The notes: generated by a model not told the origin, from the sequence alone. 64,000 nucleotides of DNA from Bacillota bacterium (GCA_017656135.1 JACDOJ010000001.1:124001-188000), one strand, 5' to 3'. Positions 1-9,667 are shown, numbered from the stretch's first letter. Numbers and translations are program-made.

Positions 1-143
1 AGTTTGGAACCAAAATGGGCATCGATGCCACCAGGAAGTGGGAGAGTGAGGGGTTCACCCGCGATTGGCCGGAAGAGGTTACCATGGATCCTGAAATCAA
101 GGCGCTGGTTGACAAGAGATGGAAGGAGTACGGTATAGAGTGA
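1..143 (+). CDS. UbiD-family decarboxylase, C-terminal fragment (cut by window start)
   Basis: Open frame from nt 3 reads FGTKMGIDATRKWESEGFTRDWPEEVTMDPEIKALVDKRWKEYGIE*, resembling UbiD C-termini; followed by ubiA and ubiX homologs. Confidence 0.75.
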   Translation, partial: FGTKMGIDATRKWESEGFTRDWPEEVTMDPEIKALVDKRWKEYGIE

Positions 144-988
144 GGAAAGTCAAGCTATTCTTAAAGATGATTGACTTTCACGAGAGCATCTTTGCCCTGC
201 CCTTTGCCTATATCAGCGCCTTGTTGGCTACCGGCGGCCAGATGACTTGGAGTCAAGCCGCCTGGCTTCTGGTGGCTATGGTCAGCGGCCGAAGCCTGGC
301 GATGGCCTTTAACCGGATGATTGATGTGGAGTTCGATGCCCGCAATCCCCGGACGGCGGATCACATCATGCCTAAAGGGCTGCTCTCCAAGAAGGAAGTC
401 ACCGGGGCGATCATCCTGTGCGCAATAATCTTTGTCATTGCTGCCGCCCAGTTCAACCTGTTAACTCTGATGCTTTCGCCGGTAGCCATCTTCATCATGA
501 CTTTTTACTCCTTTACCAAGCGCTTTACCTGGGCAACCCATCTTATTCTCGGAGTCGCCCTAGGGCAGGTGCCGATAGCAGCTTGGCTGGCGCTTACCGG
601 TGGGGTAGAGATGCCGGCGTGGTTGTTAGGGGCGGCTGTGGCTTGCTGGGTTGCTGGGTTTGACATCATCTTCGCCTTGCAAGACATGGAGGCCGACGCC
701 AAAGAGGGCCTCTACTCCATTCCGGTTCGCTTTGGTCTAGAGAAGTCACTCTGGTGGTCCAGAGGCCTACATCTTTTAGCTTTGGTCTTTTTTGCCCTGA
801 CCGGTTACGCTGTAGGGGCAGACTTCTTCTATTGGATCGGCTTTGCTCTGGTGGCTATTCTGCTGGCGGTGGAGCAGGGTGCCATGGCAACTTTGGACTT
901 GAGCCGGCTCAACTTTGCCTATTTCAAGGTCAACGGCTTTATTTCCATAGCTTTTTTCGTTTTCACCTGGTTGTCCTTGGTTTTTTGA
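140..988 (+). CDS. UbiA-family prenyltransferase (menaquinone biosynthesis type)
   Basis: ORF with NRMIDVEFDARNPRT and DIIFALQDMEADAKEGLYSIPVRFG motifs; GTGA overlap with the upstream stop suggests start at 140. Confidence 0.9.
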   Translation: MRKVKLFLKMIDFHESIFALPFAYISALLATGGQMTWSQAAWLLVAMVSGRSLAMAFNRMIDVEFDARNPRTADHIMPKGLLSKKEVTGAIILCAIIFVIAAAQFNLLTLMLSPVAIFIMTFYSFTKRFTWATHLILGVALGQVPIAAWLALTGGVEMPAWLLGAAVACWVAGFDIIFALQDMEADAKEGLYSIPVRFGLEKSLWWSRGLHLLALVFFALTGYAVGADFFYWIGFALVAILLAVEQGAMATLDLSRLNFAYFKVNGFISIAFFVFTWLSLVF

Positions 989-989
989 G

Positions 990-1583
990 GTGGATTCAGT
1001 GTACACAGTTGGTATAACTGGGGCCAGTGGTATGCCATATGCCTATCGCCTTCTAAAATACTTGGCTGGGCGTCGGATTCCGGTGGAGTTGGTGATCTCC
1101 GATCCTGCCTGGGATGTCATCAGGCAGGAGCTGCCCGCTGAGGCTCAGGAGATCGAAGATAGAGAGAAATGGGTGAGAAGGCACTTTGGCTCCACCACTC
1201 GGCTCTGGGCCAACACTAACTGGTCTTCTCCCATTGCCAGCGGTTCGGCGCCATCAGCGGGCATGGTCATTATCCCCTGTTCTATGGGGACTCTAGGGCG
1301 GATCGCAGCCGGCATCTCCAGTTCCCTCCTGGAGAGAGGCGCTGATGTCTGTCTCAAAGAGGGGCGCCGCCTGGTTTTGGTTACTAGAGAAACACCTCTT
1401 AACCTCATCCACCTGGAAAACATGGCCAGGCTAGTAAAGGCAGGAGCCACGGTCCTGCCGGCTGCCCCGGCCTTTTACCATAATCCACAGAGCATTTCGG
1501 ATTTGGTGGATTTCATCGTCGGCCGGGTCTTATACCAGCTGGGAATTGAAAATGACCTGGTTAAGTCCTGGGGAAGTAAGTAA
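990..1583 (+). CDS. ubiX: UbiX-family flavin prenyltransferase
   Basis: VGITGASGMPYAYRLL, IIPCSMGTLGRIAAG and LVTRETPLNLIHLENM motifs. Confidence 0.92.
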   Translation: MDSVYTVGITGASGMPYAYRLLKYLAGRRIPVELVISDPAWDVIRQELPAEAQEIEDREKWVRRHFGSTTRLWANTNWSSPIASGSAPSAGMVIIPCSMGTLGRIAAGISSSLLERGADVCLKEGRRLVLVTRETPLNLIHLENMARLVKAGATVLPAAPAFYHNPQSISDLVDFIVGRVLYQLGIENDLVKSWGSK

Positions 1584-1608
1584 TTTTTGCTATAAGGGAG
1601 TGGTTAAC

Positions 1609-2574
1609 ATGAAGAAAAAGTTTACCAAGCTCGGTATCATCACAGCACTGGCGGTGATTCTTGTCTGGGGGACGGCGGCGGTTGCCAAGAATGAGACACC
1701 GTTCACTCTCAAAATCGGTTTTATCCCGGCCGAAGATGAGCTGCCGCTCTTCGTCGGCAAAGAGCGGGGCGATTTTGCCCATGCCGGAGTCGACCTACGC
1801 TTGGTCCCCTTCGCCAGCGCGGTGGAGCGAGACACCGCTTTTCGAGCTGGACAGTTAGATGGGATTGTCTGCGATCTGGTGGCTGTAGGCCTCTTTGGTA
1901 AAGGTGGGATGGATGTCAAGGTCGCCTCCATTACGTTAGGTGCCAAACCGGAAGAGGGACGGTTCGCTCTCTTGGCCGCACCGGGCTCCGGAATCACTTC
2001 GCCCAGCGAATTAAAGGGCGTTCCAGTAGGGGTTTCCAACAACTCCATCATCGAGTTCGTTAACTACCAGCTGCTTTCTGCAGCCGGTCTGAAACCTGAG
2101 GAGATCAAGACCATAGAGATCCCCAAGGTTCCGGTACGCTTGGAAATGCTGATTAATGGCCAGGTTAAGGCGGCAACCCTCCCGGATCCTATTGCTGCTC
2201 TGGCTGAGGCCAAAGGGGCCAAGGTTATTGCCAGCGACACAGAATTCGAGGTCAACCTATCACCCATTGTCTACGTCTTTACTGACAAGGCTTTGAAAGA
2301 AAAGAGTCTCGCCTTGAATATGTTTTACAAGACCTACACTGATATCGTTCAGGAGATTAACGAAGATCCTGAGAAGTTTAGGTCTTATCTCTTGGAGAAC
2401 TGCCGAATCCCCAAACTTATCGAAGACGAGTACCCAGTTCCTCAGTTCCCGCTGCCAACGATTCCTACGAAGGCCGAGTGGGACCTGGTCATGGACTGGA
2501 TGGTGGAGAAGGGCTTGTTGAAGGCGGCTCTTCCCTACGAGGACTATTTCACCTCTAAATATGTGGTGCAGTAA
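1609..2574 (+). CDS. ABC transporter substrate-binding protein (NitT/TauT/NMT1-like)
   Basis: Signal peptide from ATG 1609 with SD; FTLKIGFIPAEDELPLFVGKERGDF; followed by ATPase and permease genes. Confidence 0.8.
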   Translation: MKKKFTKLGIITALAVILVWGTAAVAKNETPFTLKIGFIPAEDELPLFVGKERGDFAHAGVDLRLVPFASAVERDTAFRAGQLDGIVCDLVAVGLFGKGGMDVKVASITLGAKPEEGRFALLAAPGSGITSPSELKGVPVGVSNNSIIEFVNYQLLSAAGLKPEEIKTIEIPKVPVRLEMLINGQVKAATLPDPIAALAEAKGAKVIASDTEFEVNLSPIVYVFTDKALKEKSLALNMFYKTYTDIVQEINEDPEKFRSYLLENCRIPKLIEDEYPVPQFPLPTIPTKAEWDLVMDWMVEKGLLKAALPYEDYFTSKYVVQ

Positions 2575-2589
2575 GTTGGAGGTCAAGTA

Positions 2590-3342
2590 TTGCTAGAAGT
2601 ACGAGAGCTTGGCTATAAATACAACCATAGCCAGCGGCCGGTTCAGGCCCTGGAAAGAGTGGACTTTACCGCCCAGCCAGGGGAGAGTTGGGCAGTTATC
2701 GGCCCATCCGGCTGCGGCAAGAGCACCCTTTTGTACCTTTTAGCCGGGTTGCTCAAACCGACTTACGGTGAGATCTCCTTTCACGGCCGGGAACCGGAGC
2801 AGTTTCGGCACGAAATCGCCTTAATTCTCCAAGGTTACGGTCTCTTTCCCTGGAAGACAGTTTTAGACAACATCACTCTGGGACTGCGCATCCGGCGTGT
2901 GCCCAGGGGTGAGGCGAGAGAACGTGCTCAGGCTATCATGGAGGAGCTGGGCATCGGAGACCTGGCTGAAGCCTATCCTAGAGAACTGAGCGGTGGTCAA
3001 AAGCAGCGGGTGGCCATCGCCAGGTCGCTGGTGCTTCAGCCCAAGCTGCTTTTGATGGATGAGCCATTTTCGGCTTTGGATGCTTTGACCAGAGAGAAGA
3101 TGCAGAACCTCCTGCTCAAAATCTGGCAGGAGAGAACCCTTATCACTATTCTGGTGACCCATAGTATCGAAGAAGCCGTGATTTTAGGGCGCAAGATTAT
3201 GCTGCTCTCCTCGCTCCCCGGCAGGCTCTTAGAGGTCGTGGATAATCCGGGGATGGGCAGCCCAGGCTACCGGTCTACCACCGAGTACCTGGATTTAGCC
3301 AACTACTTGCGGAAACGCTTGGAGGAGACCAATGCTCTTTAA
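2590..3342 (+). CDS. ABC transporter ATP-binding protein (NitT/TauT-like)
   Basis: Walker A GPSGCGKST, signature LSGGQKQR, Walker B LLLMDEPFSALD. Confidence 0.92.
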   Translation: MLEVRELGYKYNHSQRPVQALERVDFTAQPGESWAVIGPSGCGKSTLLYLLAGLLKPTYGEISFHGREPEQFRHEIALILQGYGLFPWKTVLDNITLGLRIRRVPRGEARERAQAIMEELGIGDLAEAYPRELSGGQKQRVAIARSLVLQPKLLLMDEPFSALDALTREKMQNLLLKIWQERTLITILVTHSIEEAVILGRKIMLLSSLPGRLLEVVDNPGMGSPGYRSTTEYLDLANYLRKRLEETNAL

Positions 3343-4102
3343 ACGGCGGAAAGGAAATAGCACCTGGCGGGGTAAGCTGTTGGCTGCCTTGGTCATCGCC
3401 GGCCTGTGGCAGGTCTTGGTTTGGTCCGTGGACGGGATCAATCTCCCCAGTTCTTGGCAGGTCATCCAGGCGATGACCGAACCCGGGGATGAACTGTGGC
3501 AGCACGGTTTGATCAGCGCCAGGCGGATCCTCATTAGCCTGTTCGTGGCTTTGGTGTTGGGAGTCCCGGCCGGGCTGTATCTTGGCCGCAACCCCCGGGT
3601 GGACCAGGTTGTGGCGCCTTTTATCTACCTGACCTACCCCATCCCGAAAATCGTTTTTCTGCCCTTGATTTTCGTGCTGATGGGACTGGGGGATGCTTCC
3701 CGGGTCCTGTTAATTACCCTGACCATTTTCTACCAGATCTTAGTTAGCGCCAGGGATGCCGCCCGTTCCCTACCCCTGGAGGCGGTTTACAGCATTCGAT
3801 CTTTGGGCGGAGGTCGCTGGGCTTTTTACCGTCATGTTCTCTTCCCGTATTCTTTGCCCAAGGTTTTTACGGCTTTACGGATAAGTATTGGTACAGCCAG
3901 TGCGGTTCTGTTTTTTGCCGAGTCCTTTGCAACCTCGTCGGGCTTGGGTTATTTAATTATGGATTCTTGGGGCCAGTTCGATTACGAGAAGATGATTGCA
4001 GCAATAGCCGGCATGAGCCTTTTGGGCTTGCTGCTTTACTCGGCTGTGGAGATGGTTGAATCTTGGGTCAGTGGGTGGTCCCGGACCACAGAAGATAGAT
4101 AA
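3332..4102 (+). CDS. ABC transporter permease (NitT/TauT-like)
   Basis: Multi-TM ORF overlapping the ATPase gene; BPD_transp-like central region. Confidence 0.88.
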   Translation: MLFKRRKGNSTWRGKLLAALVIAGLWQVLVWSVDGINLPSSWQVIQAMTEPGDELWQHGLISARRILISLFVALVLGVPAGLYLGRNPRVDQVVAPFIYLTYPIPKIVFLPLIFVLMGLGDASRVLLITLTIFYQILVSARDAARSLPLEAVYSIRSLGGGRWAFYRHVLFPYSLPKVFTALRISIGTASAVLFFAESFATSSGLGYLIMDSWGQFDYEKMIAAIAGMSLLGLLLYSAVEMVESWVSGWSRTTEDR

Positions 4103-4179
4103 TTAGGGAACTTAAGGCGTTTGAAACCACGTTTGTAAATATGGGATTAGCACGCATTTTGCTATTTGGAGGGAAATTG

Positions 4180-4590
4180 ATGGCAATTTCCAGAAAAGGG
4201 AAGGTCATTTTGGGACTAGGGGTAGTTTTAGCGGCTATCTTGTTCCTTTTGTACTTCGGCTTTTCCAATTCCACGGCGTACTACAAGACGGTGGCCGAAG
4301 TGCTGGCGGAGTCAGAGGACCTTACCAACCAGTTTCTGCGAGTCAGCGGGTATCTGGTGGATGAGATTCACTGGGATGCAGAGAATGTTGTCCTCAAGTT
4401 TTCTCTGGCAACGTCACCCGACGATACCAGCGGAAATTACCTTCCAGTTGTTTACCACGGAATTAAACCCAACAACTTTGAGCCAGGCAATGAAGCAATC
4501 ATTGAGGGTGTACTGGATGACAACGGCGTGTTTAAGGCAGACAAGTTGATGGTTAAGTGCCCGTCAAAATACGAAGAAAACGCTGAATAG
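4180..4590 (+). CDS. ccmE: Cytochrome c maturation protein CcmE, CxxxY variant
   Basis: N-terminal TM anchor, OB-fold-like region, terminal KCPSKY; start ATG 4180 preceded by GGAGGG; immediately upstream of ccmF. Confidence 0.85.
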   Translation: MAISRKGKVILGLGVVLAAILFLLYFGFSNSTAYYKTVAEVLAESEDLTNQFLRVSGYLVDEIHWDAENVVLKFSLATSPDDTSGNYLPVVYHGIKPNNFEPGNEAIIEGVLDDNGVFKADKLMVKCPSKYEENAE

Positions 4591-4613
4591 TAACGGATTT
4601 AGGAGGATTTCTC

Positions 4614-6587
4614 ATGTTAGCTGAATTAGGACACCTGGCGTTGGTCTCCGGTTTTCTGGTCTCGATCTACGCCTTAGTCACCTACATTGTCGGCATTGTA
4701 GGTAAAAATGAGCGCCTTATCAAGACCGCCAACGGTGCAGTAGCGGTGACGGCTCTCCTTTCCACCGTTGCCTCGGCGATTCTGGTCTACCTGTTGGTGG
4801 TGGGAGATTTTTCAGTAGAGTATGTGGTGTCACACACCAACCGGCTCCTGCCTCTCATTTACAAGATCTCAGCCTTCTGGGCCGGTCAGGAGGGTTCACT
4901 CCTCCTGTGGCTCTGGCTGCACACCCTCATCGCAGCCATGATCGCCTACTCGGAAAACAAAGAGACTGAACACCTGCGGCCGGCGGCCAGCGCGGTTATG
5001 TCCTTCATTGCCCTCTTTTTCTTCGGGATTACAGCCTTCTTGATGAACCCCTTTGCCCGTTTGGATACGGTATATCCTGATGGGGTCGGGCTAAACCCCC
5101 TCCTGCAAAACTCGGGAATGATCATTCACCCGGTCACCCTGTACATCGGTTATGTGGCTTTTGCGGCGCCCTTTGCTTTTGGGGTCGCCTCTTTGCTCCA
5201 GAAGAAGGTGGACCCGGACTGGACCAAATACGTCCGTACCTGGACCTTAGTGGCCTGGGGTTTCTTGAGTGTGGGAATCCTCTACGGTGCCCAGTGGGCT
5301 TACGTTGAGCTGGGCTGGGGCGGGTATTGGGCTTGGGACCCGGTTGAGAATGCTTCTCTCTTCCCCTGGTTGATCGGTACCGCTTTTATTCACTCGGCCC
5401 TTTTGCACCAGCGGCGTAAGGCTTTGAATGCCACCAGCCTGCTCCTAGTGATCCTCTCCTACGGTCTGAGTGTTTTTGGGACTTATCTTACTCGCAGCGG
5501 GGTGGTCCAATCGGTCCACGGCTTTCCGGGCATCCCTATTCTGAATACCCTCTTTCTCACCTTCCTTTTCGTTCTAGTAGTGGGGCCGTTGGTGCTCCTT
5601 TACATCCGACGGGATGAGGTGGCTGATGAGGGCCAGGTGTCCAAGCTTCTGAGCAAAGAGGGCAGCTTCGTCTTGACCAACTACATCCTGGGAGCAGCTA
5701 CCCTGGCTGTCTTGATCGGCAGCCTGTTCCCGGTGATCTCCCGCAACTTGATGGGCGCCGAGATCAGTTTGGACCAAGGTTACTACAACATGGTCAATGT
5801 CCCTTTAGGTATTGCCCTGGCTTTTCTTATGGGTGCCTGCGTCCGGATCCCGTGGAAACGCAATGAGGGTGAGCCCCTTTTTAGCTCTGATTTTTACTAC
5901 AGCCTCGGGGCTACCGTGGTCCTGGTTCTGGTCCTGTACTTCTTAGGTGTTAAGCATATCGGGTCGGCCCTGGCTATTGGCAGCGCCTTCTTTGTGATCT
6001 TAAACCTGCTTCTGGAGGTCAACTACACCGCGGCCATCCGGAGTGAGAACACTGGGGAGACCGGCTTTGGCAACTTCATCAAGGCGCTCACCGGAAACCG
6101 CAGGCGGCTGGGGGCCTTCATCGTCCACATGGCCATAGCTCTGACTATGATCGGTTTTGCCGGAGCACCTTTCGATGTGGAAACCTCCCGTTCGGTAAAG
6201 CTAGGGGAGTCTTGGACGGTAGGTGATTACCAGCTGACCTACAAATCGCTGAACGAGAAGTTCGTAAACGGGTACTCATCGGTTTATGCCACTTTGGAGG
6301 TAGCCAAAAACGGTGAGTTCATAGGGGTAATGACTCCGGAGATGCAGTTCCACAAGAACTACCTGGACCCCCAAGCCGAGGAAAAACAGATGAGCGAGGT
6401 TGCGGTCAGGGGTAACCTCAGTGAAGATTTGTACATCATCTTAGCAGGTTGGGAGCAAGGGGGCGAGATCGCCACGTTTAAGGTGATGGTGAACTATCTG
6501 GTCAACTGGATCTGGCTGGGCATGTACCTGTTGGTCGTGGGTACCGTCGTGGCCTTGTGGCCCCAGAAGAAGATGGTAGCTCAGTAG
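4614..6587 (+). CDS. ccmF: Heme lyase CcmF/NrfE-family protein
   Basis: WWD-type motif WGGYWAWDPVENASLFPWL; multi-TM 657 aa. Confidence 0.93.
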   Translation: MLAELGHLALVSGFLVSIYALVTYIVGIVGKNERLIKTANGAVAVTALLSTVASAILVYLLVVGDFSVEYVVSHTNRLLPLIYKISAFWAGQEGSLLLWLWLHTLIAAMIAYSENKETEHLRPAASAVMSFIALFFFGITAFLMNPFARLDTVYPDGVGLNPLLQNSGMIIHPVTLYIGYVAFAAPFAFGVASLLQKKVDPDWTKYVRTWTLVAWGFLSVGILYGAQWAYVELGWGGYWAWDPVENASLFPWLIGTAFIHSALLHQRRKALNATSLLLVILSYGLSVFGTYLTRSGVVQSVHGFPGIPILNTLFLTFLFVLVVGPLVLLYIRRDEVADEGQVSKLLSKEGSFVLTNYILGAATLAVLIGSLFPVISRNLMGAEISLDQGYYNMVNVPLGIALAFLMGACVRIPWKRNEGEPLFSSDFYYSLGATVVLVLVLYFLGVKHIGSALAIGSAFFVILNLLLEVNYTAAIRSENTGETGFGNFIKALTGNRRRLGAFIVHMAIALTMIGFAGAPFDVETSRSVKLGESWTVGDYQLTYKSLNEKFVNGYSSVYATLEVAKNGEFIGVMTPEMQFHKNYLDPQAEEKQMSEVAVRGNLSEDLYIILAGWEQGGEIATFKVMVNYLVNWIWLGMYLLVVGTVVALWPQKKMVAQ

Positions 6588-6600
6588 GGGGCTGAAGAAA

Positions 6601-7308
6601 ATTATCAGAGCTGAGAAGATACGAAAAAAAATCGGGAGCAAAGAGATCCTGCACGGTGTGGATCTCTCCTTGGAGGAAGGCCGGTTTCTGACCATTTTCG
6701 GGCCTAACGGCGCAGGAAAGACCACCTTGCTCAAGATTTTATCCCTACTCATGCCCGCCAGCAGCGGAAAACTGGTCCTAGCCGGCCAGGAGGTCAAAGA
6801 CGATACCACAGCTCTCAGGCAGAAAATTGGAGTCATCTCCCACCACTCCTACCTCTATGGAAACCTGACTGCCCGGGAGAACCTCCGTTTTTACGGGTGG
6901 CTCTACCGGGTTTCCAACTTGGAAGAACGGGTAGAAGAGGTCATCAGAGAGGTGGGTTTGGAGTTATTTTTCAATGATCCGGTCCGGGTCTTTTCCCGGG
7001 GCATGCAGCAGCGGCTCTCCATCGCCCGGGCTATTTTGCACAATCCCAGTATCTTGTTCCTGGATGAACCCTATACCGGTCTGGACCAGCAGGCCATCGA
7101 GATCCTGAACTCGGTGCTGGCTGGGTTGAAAAACCAGCACCGGACGGTGGTCATGATCACCCACAACTTTGAGGTGGGGCTTTCGGTGAGCGATGAGATT
7201 ATGATTTTGAATAAAGGAGAAGTGGCTTTCCGAGGCCGGCGGGAAGAGGTCGGCTCTCTCAAGGACTTTCAAGAGCTGTACCGAGAGAAAGTTGGTGGCC
7301 GCCGGTGA
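6601..7308 (+). CDS. ccmA: Heme exporter ATP-binding protein CcmA
   Basis: GPNGAGKTT, SRGMQQRLSIARA, ILFLDEPYTGLD; conserved N-terminus IRAEKIRKKIGSKEILHG lies upstream of the first GTG (6658), so a non-canonical ATT start at 6601 is proposed. Confidence 0.85.
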   Translation: MIRAEKIRKKIGSKEILHGVDLSLEEGRFLTIFGPNGAGKTTLLKILSLLMPASSGKLVLAGQEVKDDTTALRQKIGVISHHSYLYGNLTARENLRFYGWLYRVSNLEERVEEVIREVGLELFFNDPVRVFSRGMQQRLSIARAILHNPSILFLDEPYTGLDQQAIEILNSVLAGLKNQHRTVVMITHNFEVGLSVSDEIMILNKGEVAFRGRREEVGSLKDFQELYREKVGGRR

Positions 7309-7985
7309 AAGAGTTTTTGTCCGCAGTGGGAGCCATTGTCTGGAAGGACCTGAAAGCCGAGTTTCGCACCAAAGAGATGATCAGCTCCATGCTGATTTTC
7401 GCCTTCCTGGTCATCGTGATTTTCAGTTTTGCCTTTGACCCGACTGCACAGAGTGTGAAGAAGATTCTTCCGGGGGTGATCTGGGTGGCCTTTATCTTCG
7501 CAGGCACCCTGGGGCTGAACCGGTCTTTCCTCTCCGAGCAGATCAATGAGGCCATCCAGGGCTTGATGTTGGCTCCGGTGGATCGGGCCGCTATCTATTT
7601 CGGGAAGGTCCTAGGCAACATGATCTACACCAGCTTGGTGGAGGCAGTGGCCCTGCCGGTCTTCATTATCCTCTTTGACTTCTCATTCAGCGGCTCCTGG
7701 CTTTCCCTGATTCTGGTGGTGGTGGCCTCGACCTTCGGGTTTGTGGCAGTCGGCACTTTCTTGGCTGCCCTGGCCAGTAACACCCGGACCAGTGAGGTGC
7801 TTTTACCGATCATCCTTTTTCCAGTGATTGTGCCGGTGATCATCGGAGCCGTAGAGATGACCAAGGCCATTTTTGCCGGTTCTTCGCTGGGAGAGGTGGC
7901 TACCTGGCTGCGGGTGGTCCTGGTCTACGATGTGGTCTTTCTGGTGATACCATTTTTGCTGTTTGATTTTCTGTTAGAGGCGTAA
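7305..7985 (+). CDS. ccmB: Heme exporter permease CcmB
   Basis: Six-TM ORF overlapping ccmA; KDLKAEFRTKEMISSMLIF and PVIVPVIIGAVE motifs. Confidence 0.9.
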   Translation: MKEFLSAVGAIVWKDLKAEFRTKEMISSMLIFAFLVIVIFSFAFDPTAQSVKKILPGVIWVAFIFAGTLGLNRSFLSEQINEAIQGLMLAPVDRAAIYFGKVLGNMIYTSLVEAVALPVFIILFDFSFSGSWLSLILVVVASTFGFVAVGTFLAALASNTRTSEVLLPIILFPVIVPVIIGAVEMTKAIFAGSSLGEVATWLRVVLVYDVVFLVIPFLLFDFLLEA

Positions 7986-8000
7986 TGAGGTGGTTTCCCA

Positions 8001-8687
8001 ATGAGGAGGAGAAAGCAGGCCATCGGCCTAATCACACTGGTAGTAACCGTGCTAGCTGTTTACCTGGTCTTTATGTATGCTCCGGTACCCAGCAATGTCA
8101 GGGACCTGCCAGAGGTACAAAAGATTCTCTATTTCCACGTTTCAGCTGCTTGGATCGGCTTTTTGGCTTTTTTTGTGGTTTTTGTGGCCAGCATCTTATA
8201 CCTCAAGAGCCGAGACCGCAAGTGGGACGTCTTGGCGGCCAGCTCTGCAGAGATCGGTGTGGTCTTCACTACCATCGTCCTGTTGACCGGGCCGATTTGG
8301 GGCAAGGCCGCCTGGAATGCCTGGTGGACCTGGGATCCTCGGCTCACCACGACTTTGGTTCTCTGGTTCATCTACTTGGCCTACATAGTGATTAGAAATT
8401 CCGCTGAAGAGGATGAGAAACGGGCAAGGCTTGCGGCTATTTTTGGAATCATCGGGTTTGTGGATGTCCCTATTGTCTTCATGGCTATTCGCTGGTGGCG
8501 TACGATCCACCCGGTGGTTTTTGAGGCCGGACAGGTGGGCCTAACACCAAAGATGCTGACCACGCTGTTTGTCAGTTTGATCGCTTTTACCTTTCTCTAT
8601 CTATACTATCTCTTGCTCAGGTTGGACATCGCTAAGGCCAAGTTGGAGCTGGCGGGGATCAAGGAAAAACTGCGTGCCAAGTTTTAA
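8001..8687 (+). CDS. ccmC: Heme exporter protein CcmC
   Basis: WWD motif WNAWWTWDPRLTTTLVLW, YFHVSAAW. Confidence 0.92.
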   Translation: MRRRKQAIGLITLVVTVLAVYLVFMYAPVPSNVRDLPEVQKILYFHVSAAWIGFLAFFVVFVASILYLKSRDRKWDVLAASSAEIGVVFTTIVLLTGPIWGKAAWNAWWTWDPRLTTTLVLWFIYLAYIVIRNSAEEDEKRARLAAIFGIIGFVDVPIVFMAIRWWRTIHPVVFEAGQVGLTPKMLTTLFVSLIAFTFLYLYYLLLRLDIAKAKLELAGIKEKLRAKF

Positions 8688-8702
8688 AGGGGGGGTTAAC
8701 CG

Positions 8703-8834
8703 GTGAGTTACCTGTTTGCGGCTTACACCATCATCTGGGTTGTGATCTTTTTGTATACAGTCTACCTGTGGCGGAAGCAGAATGAGGTGGCCACTGAATT
8801 AGAGATTCTGAAGCGTGCCGTCGAAGATAAATAG
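8703..8834 (+). CDS. ccmD: CcmD-like small membrane protein (43 aa)
   Basis: Not in the ORF track; read directly: VSYLFAAYTIIWVVIFLYTVYLWRKQNEVATELEILKRAVEDK*, SD AAAGGGGGG upstream; single TM; follows ccmC. Confidence 0.8.
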   Translation: MSYLFAAYTIIWVVIFLYTVYLWRKQNEVATELEILKRAVEDK

Positions 8835-8848
8835 CTAGGGGGATTATA

Positions 8849-9526
8849 ATGAAAATTTCCATTCGCAATCTGATTATTGTTTCTGTCGTGGTAATCATGG
8901 TCGGGGTCATCGCAGCAGCGATTGTTCAGACCAACCGGCAGGCTGCCGCCCCTGGCACTAAGGTAACCCAAATTGATCCTAACGATCCGATATACGGACC
9001 CACAAGGCCCAATACCACTATGCCACCAGCCGGCGACGGGTCCACTATGGATATATCTGAGGCCGAGATACCGGTGGCGGTAGATGTCGAGTACGAAGAG
9101 GGGGTTGAGCCCCTCACCGCTCGTGACCTCCCTGCTGATATCGTCGGGGTGAAGCTCAGCCAGGTTATCGAGGGTCAGGCGGCGATAGAGGCTATTTCCA
9201 AGCTGCACGGCAAGGAGATCACGGTTTCAGATGGACTGGTAGCCAAGTACGGCCAAAAAGGGGAAGGAATCGAACTCTGGTTTTCCACCTCACCTACAGT
9301 GGATGAGGCCACCCAGTTGTTAAGGGCGATGATCGAAAAAATGGAGGATAACGAAATTTACTCCACGCCGGTGCCGATGCCCATCAGGAAACGGATCTTC
9401 TACCAGACCATCGGGCACGACCTGATGCACTTCTTCTGGCAGAGGGGACGGCAGTTGGTCTGGATCACCTTGGATCTGCCTCAGGAGCAGCTGATGCCGG
9501 CGATGAAAGAGGTCGTCGGACTCTAA
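8849..9526 (+). CDS. Conserved hypothetical membrane-anchored protein at end of ccm cluster
   Basis: N-terminal TM plus ~190 aa extracytoplasmic region; SD GGGGG before ATG. Confidence 0.7.
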   Translation: MKISIRNLIIVSVVVIMVGVIAAAIVQTNRQAAAPGTKVTQIDPNDPIYGPTRPNTTMPPAGDGSTMDISEAEIPVAVDVEYEEGVEPLTARDLPADIVGVKLSQVIEGQAAIEAISKLHGKEITVSDGLVAKYGQKGEGIELWFSTSPTVDEATQLLRAMIEKMEDNEIYSTPVPMPIRKRIFYQTIGHDLMHFFWQRGRQLVWITLDLPQEQLMPAMKEVVGL

Positions 9527-9667
9527 ACTAAGGCTGCCATTTAGGTTCAAGGGCGAAAGGACGGGTCAAGCAAAAAAGGCCTGTCCTTTTTTCTGTGTTG
9601 TGACTTCGCTCACACCGCCCTTCTCTCTTCTGTGGCATGATGTAAGTAACCGGAAAAAGCGGAGGTA

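Noticed and set aside
6658-7308. Taking GTG 6658 as the ccmA start
   Set aside because: This removes a conserved N-terminal strand; the upstream coding sequence is clearly part of the protein.
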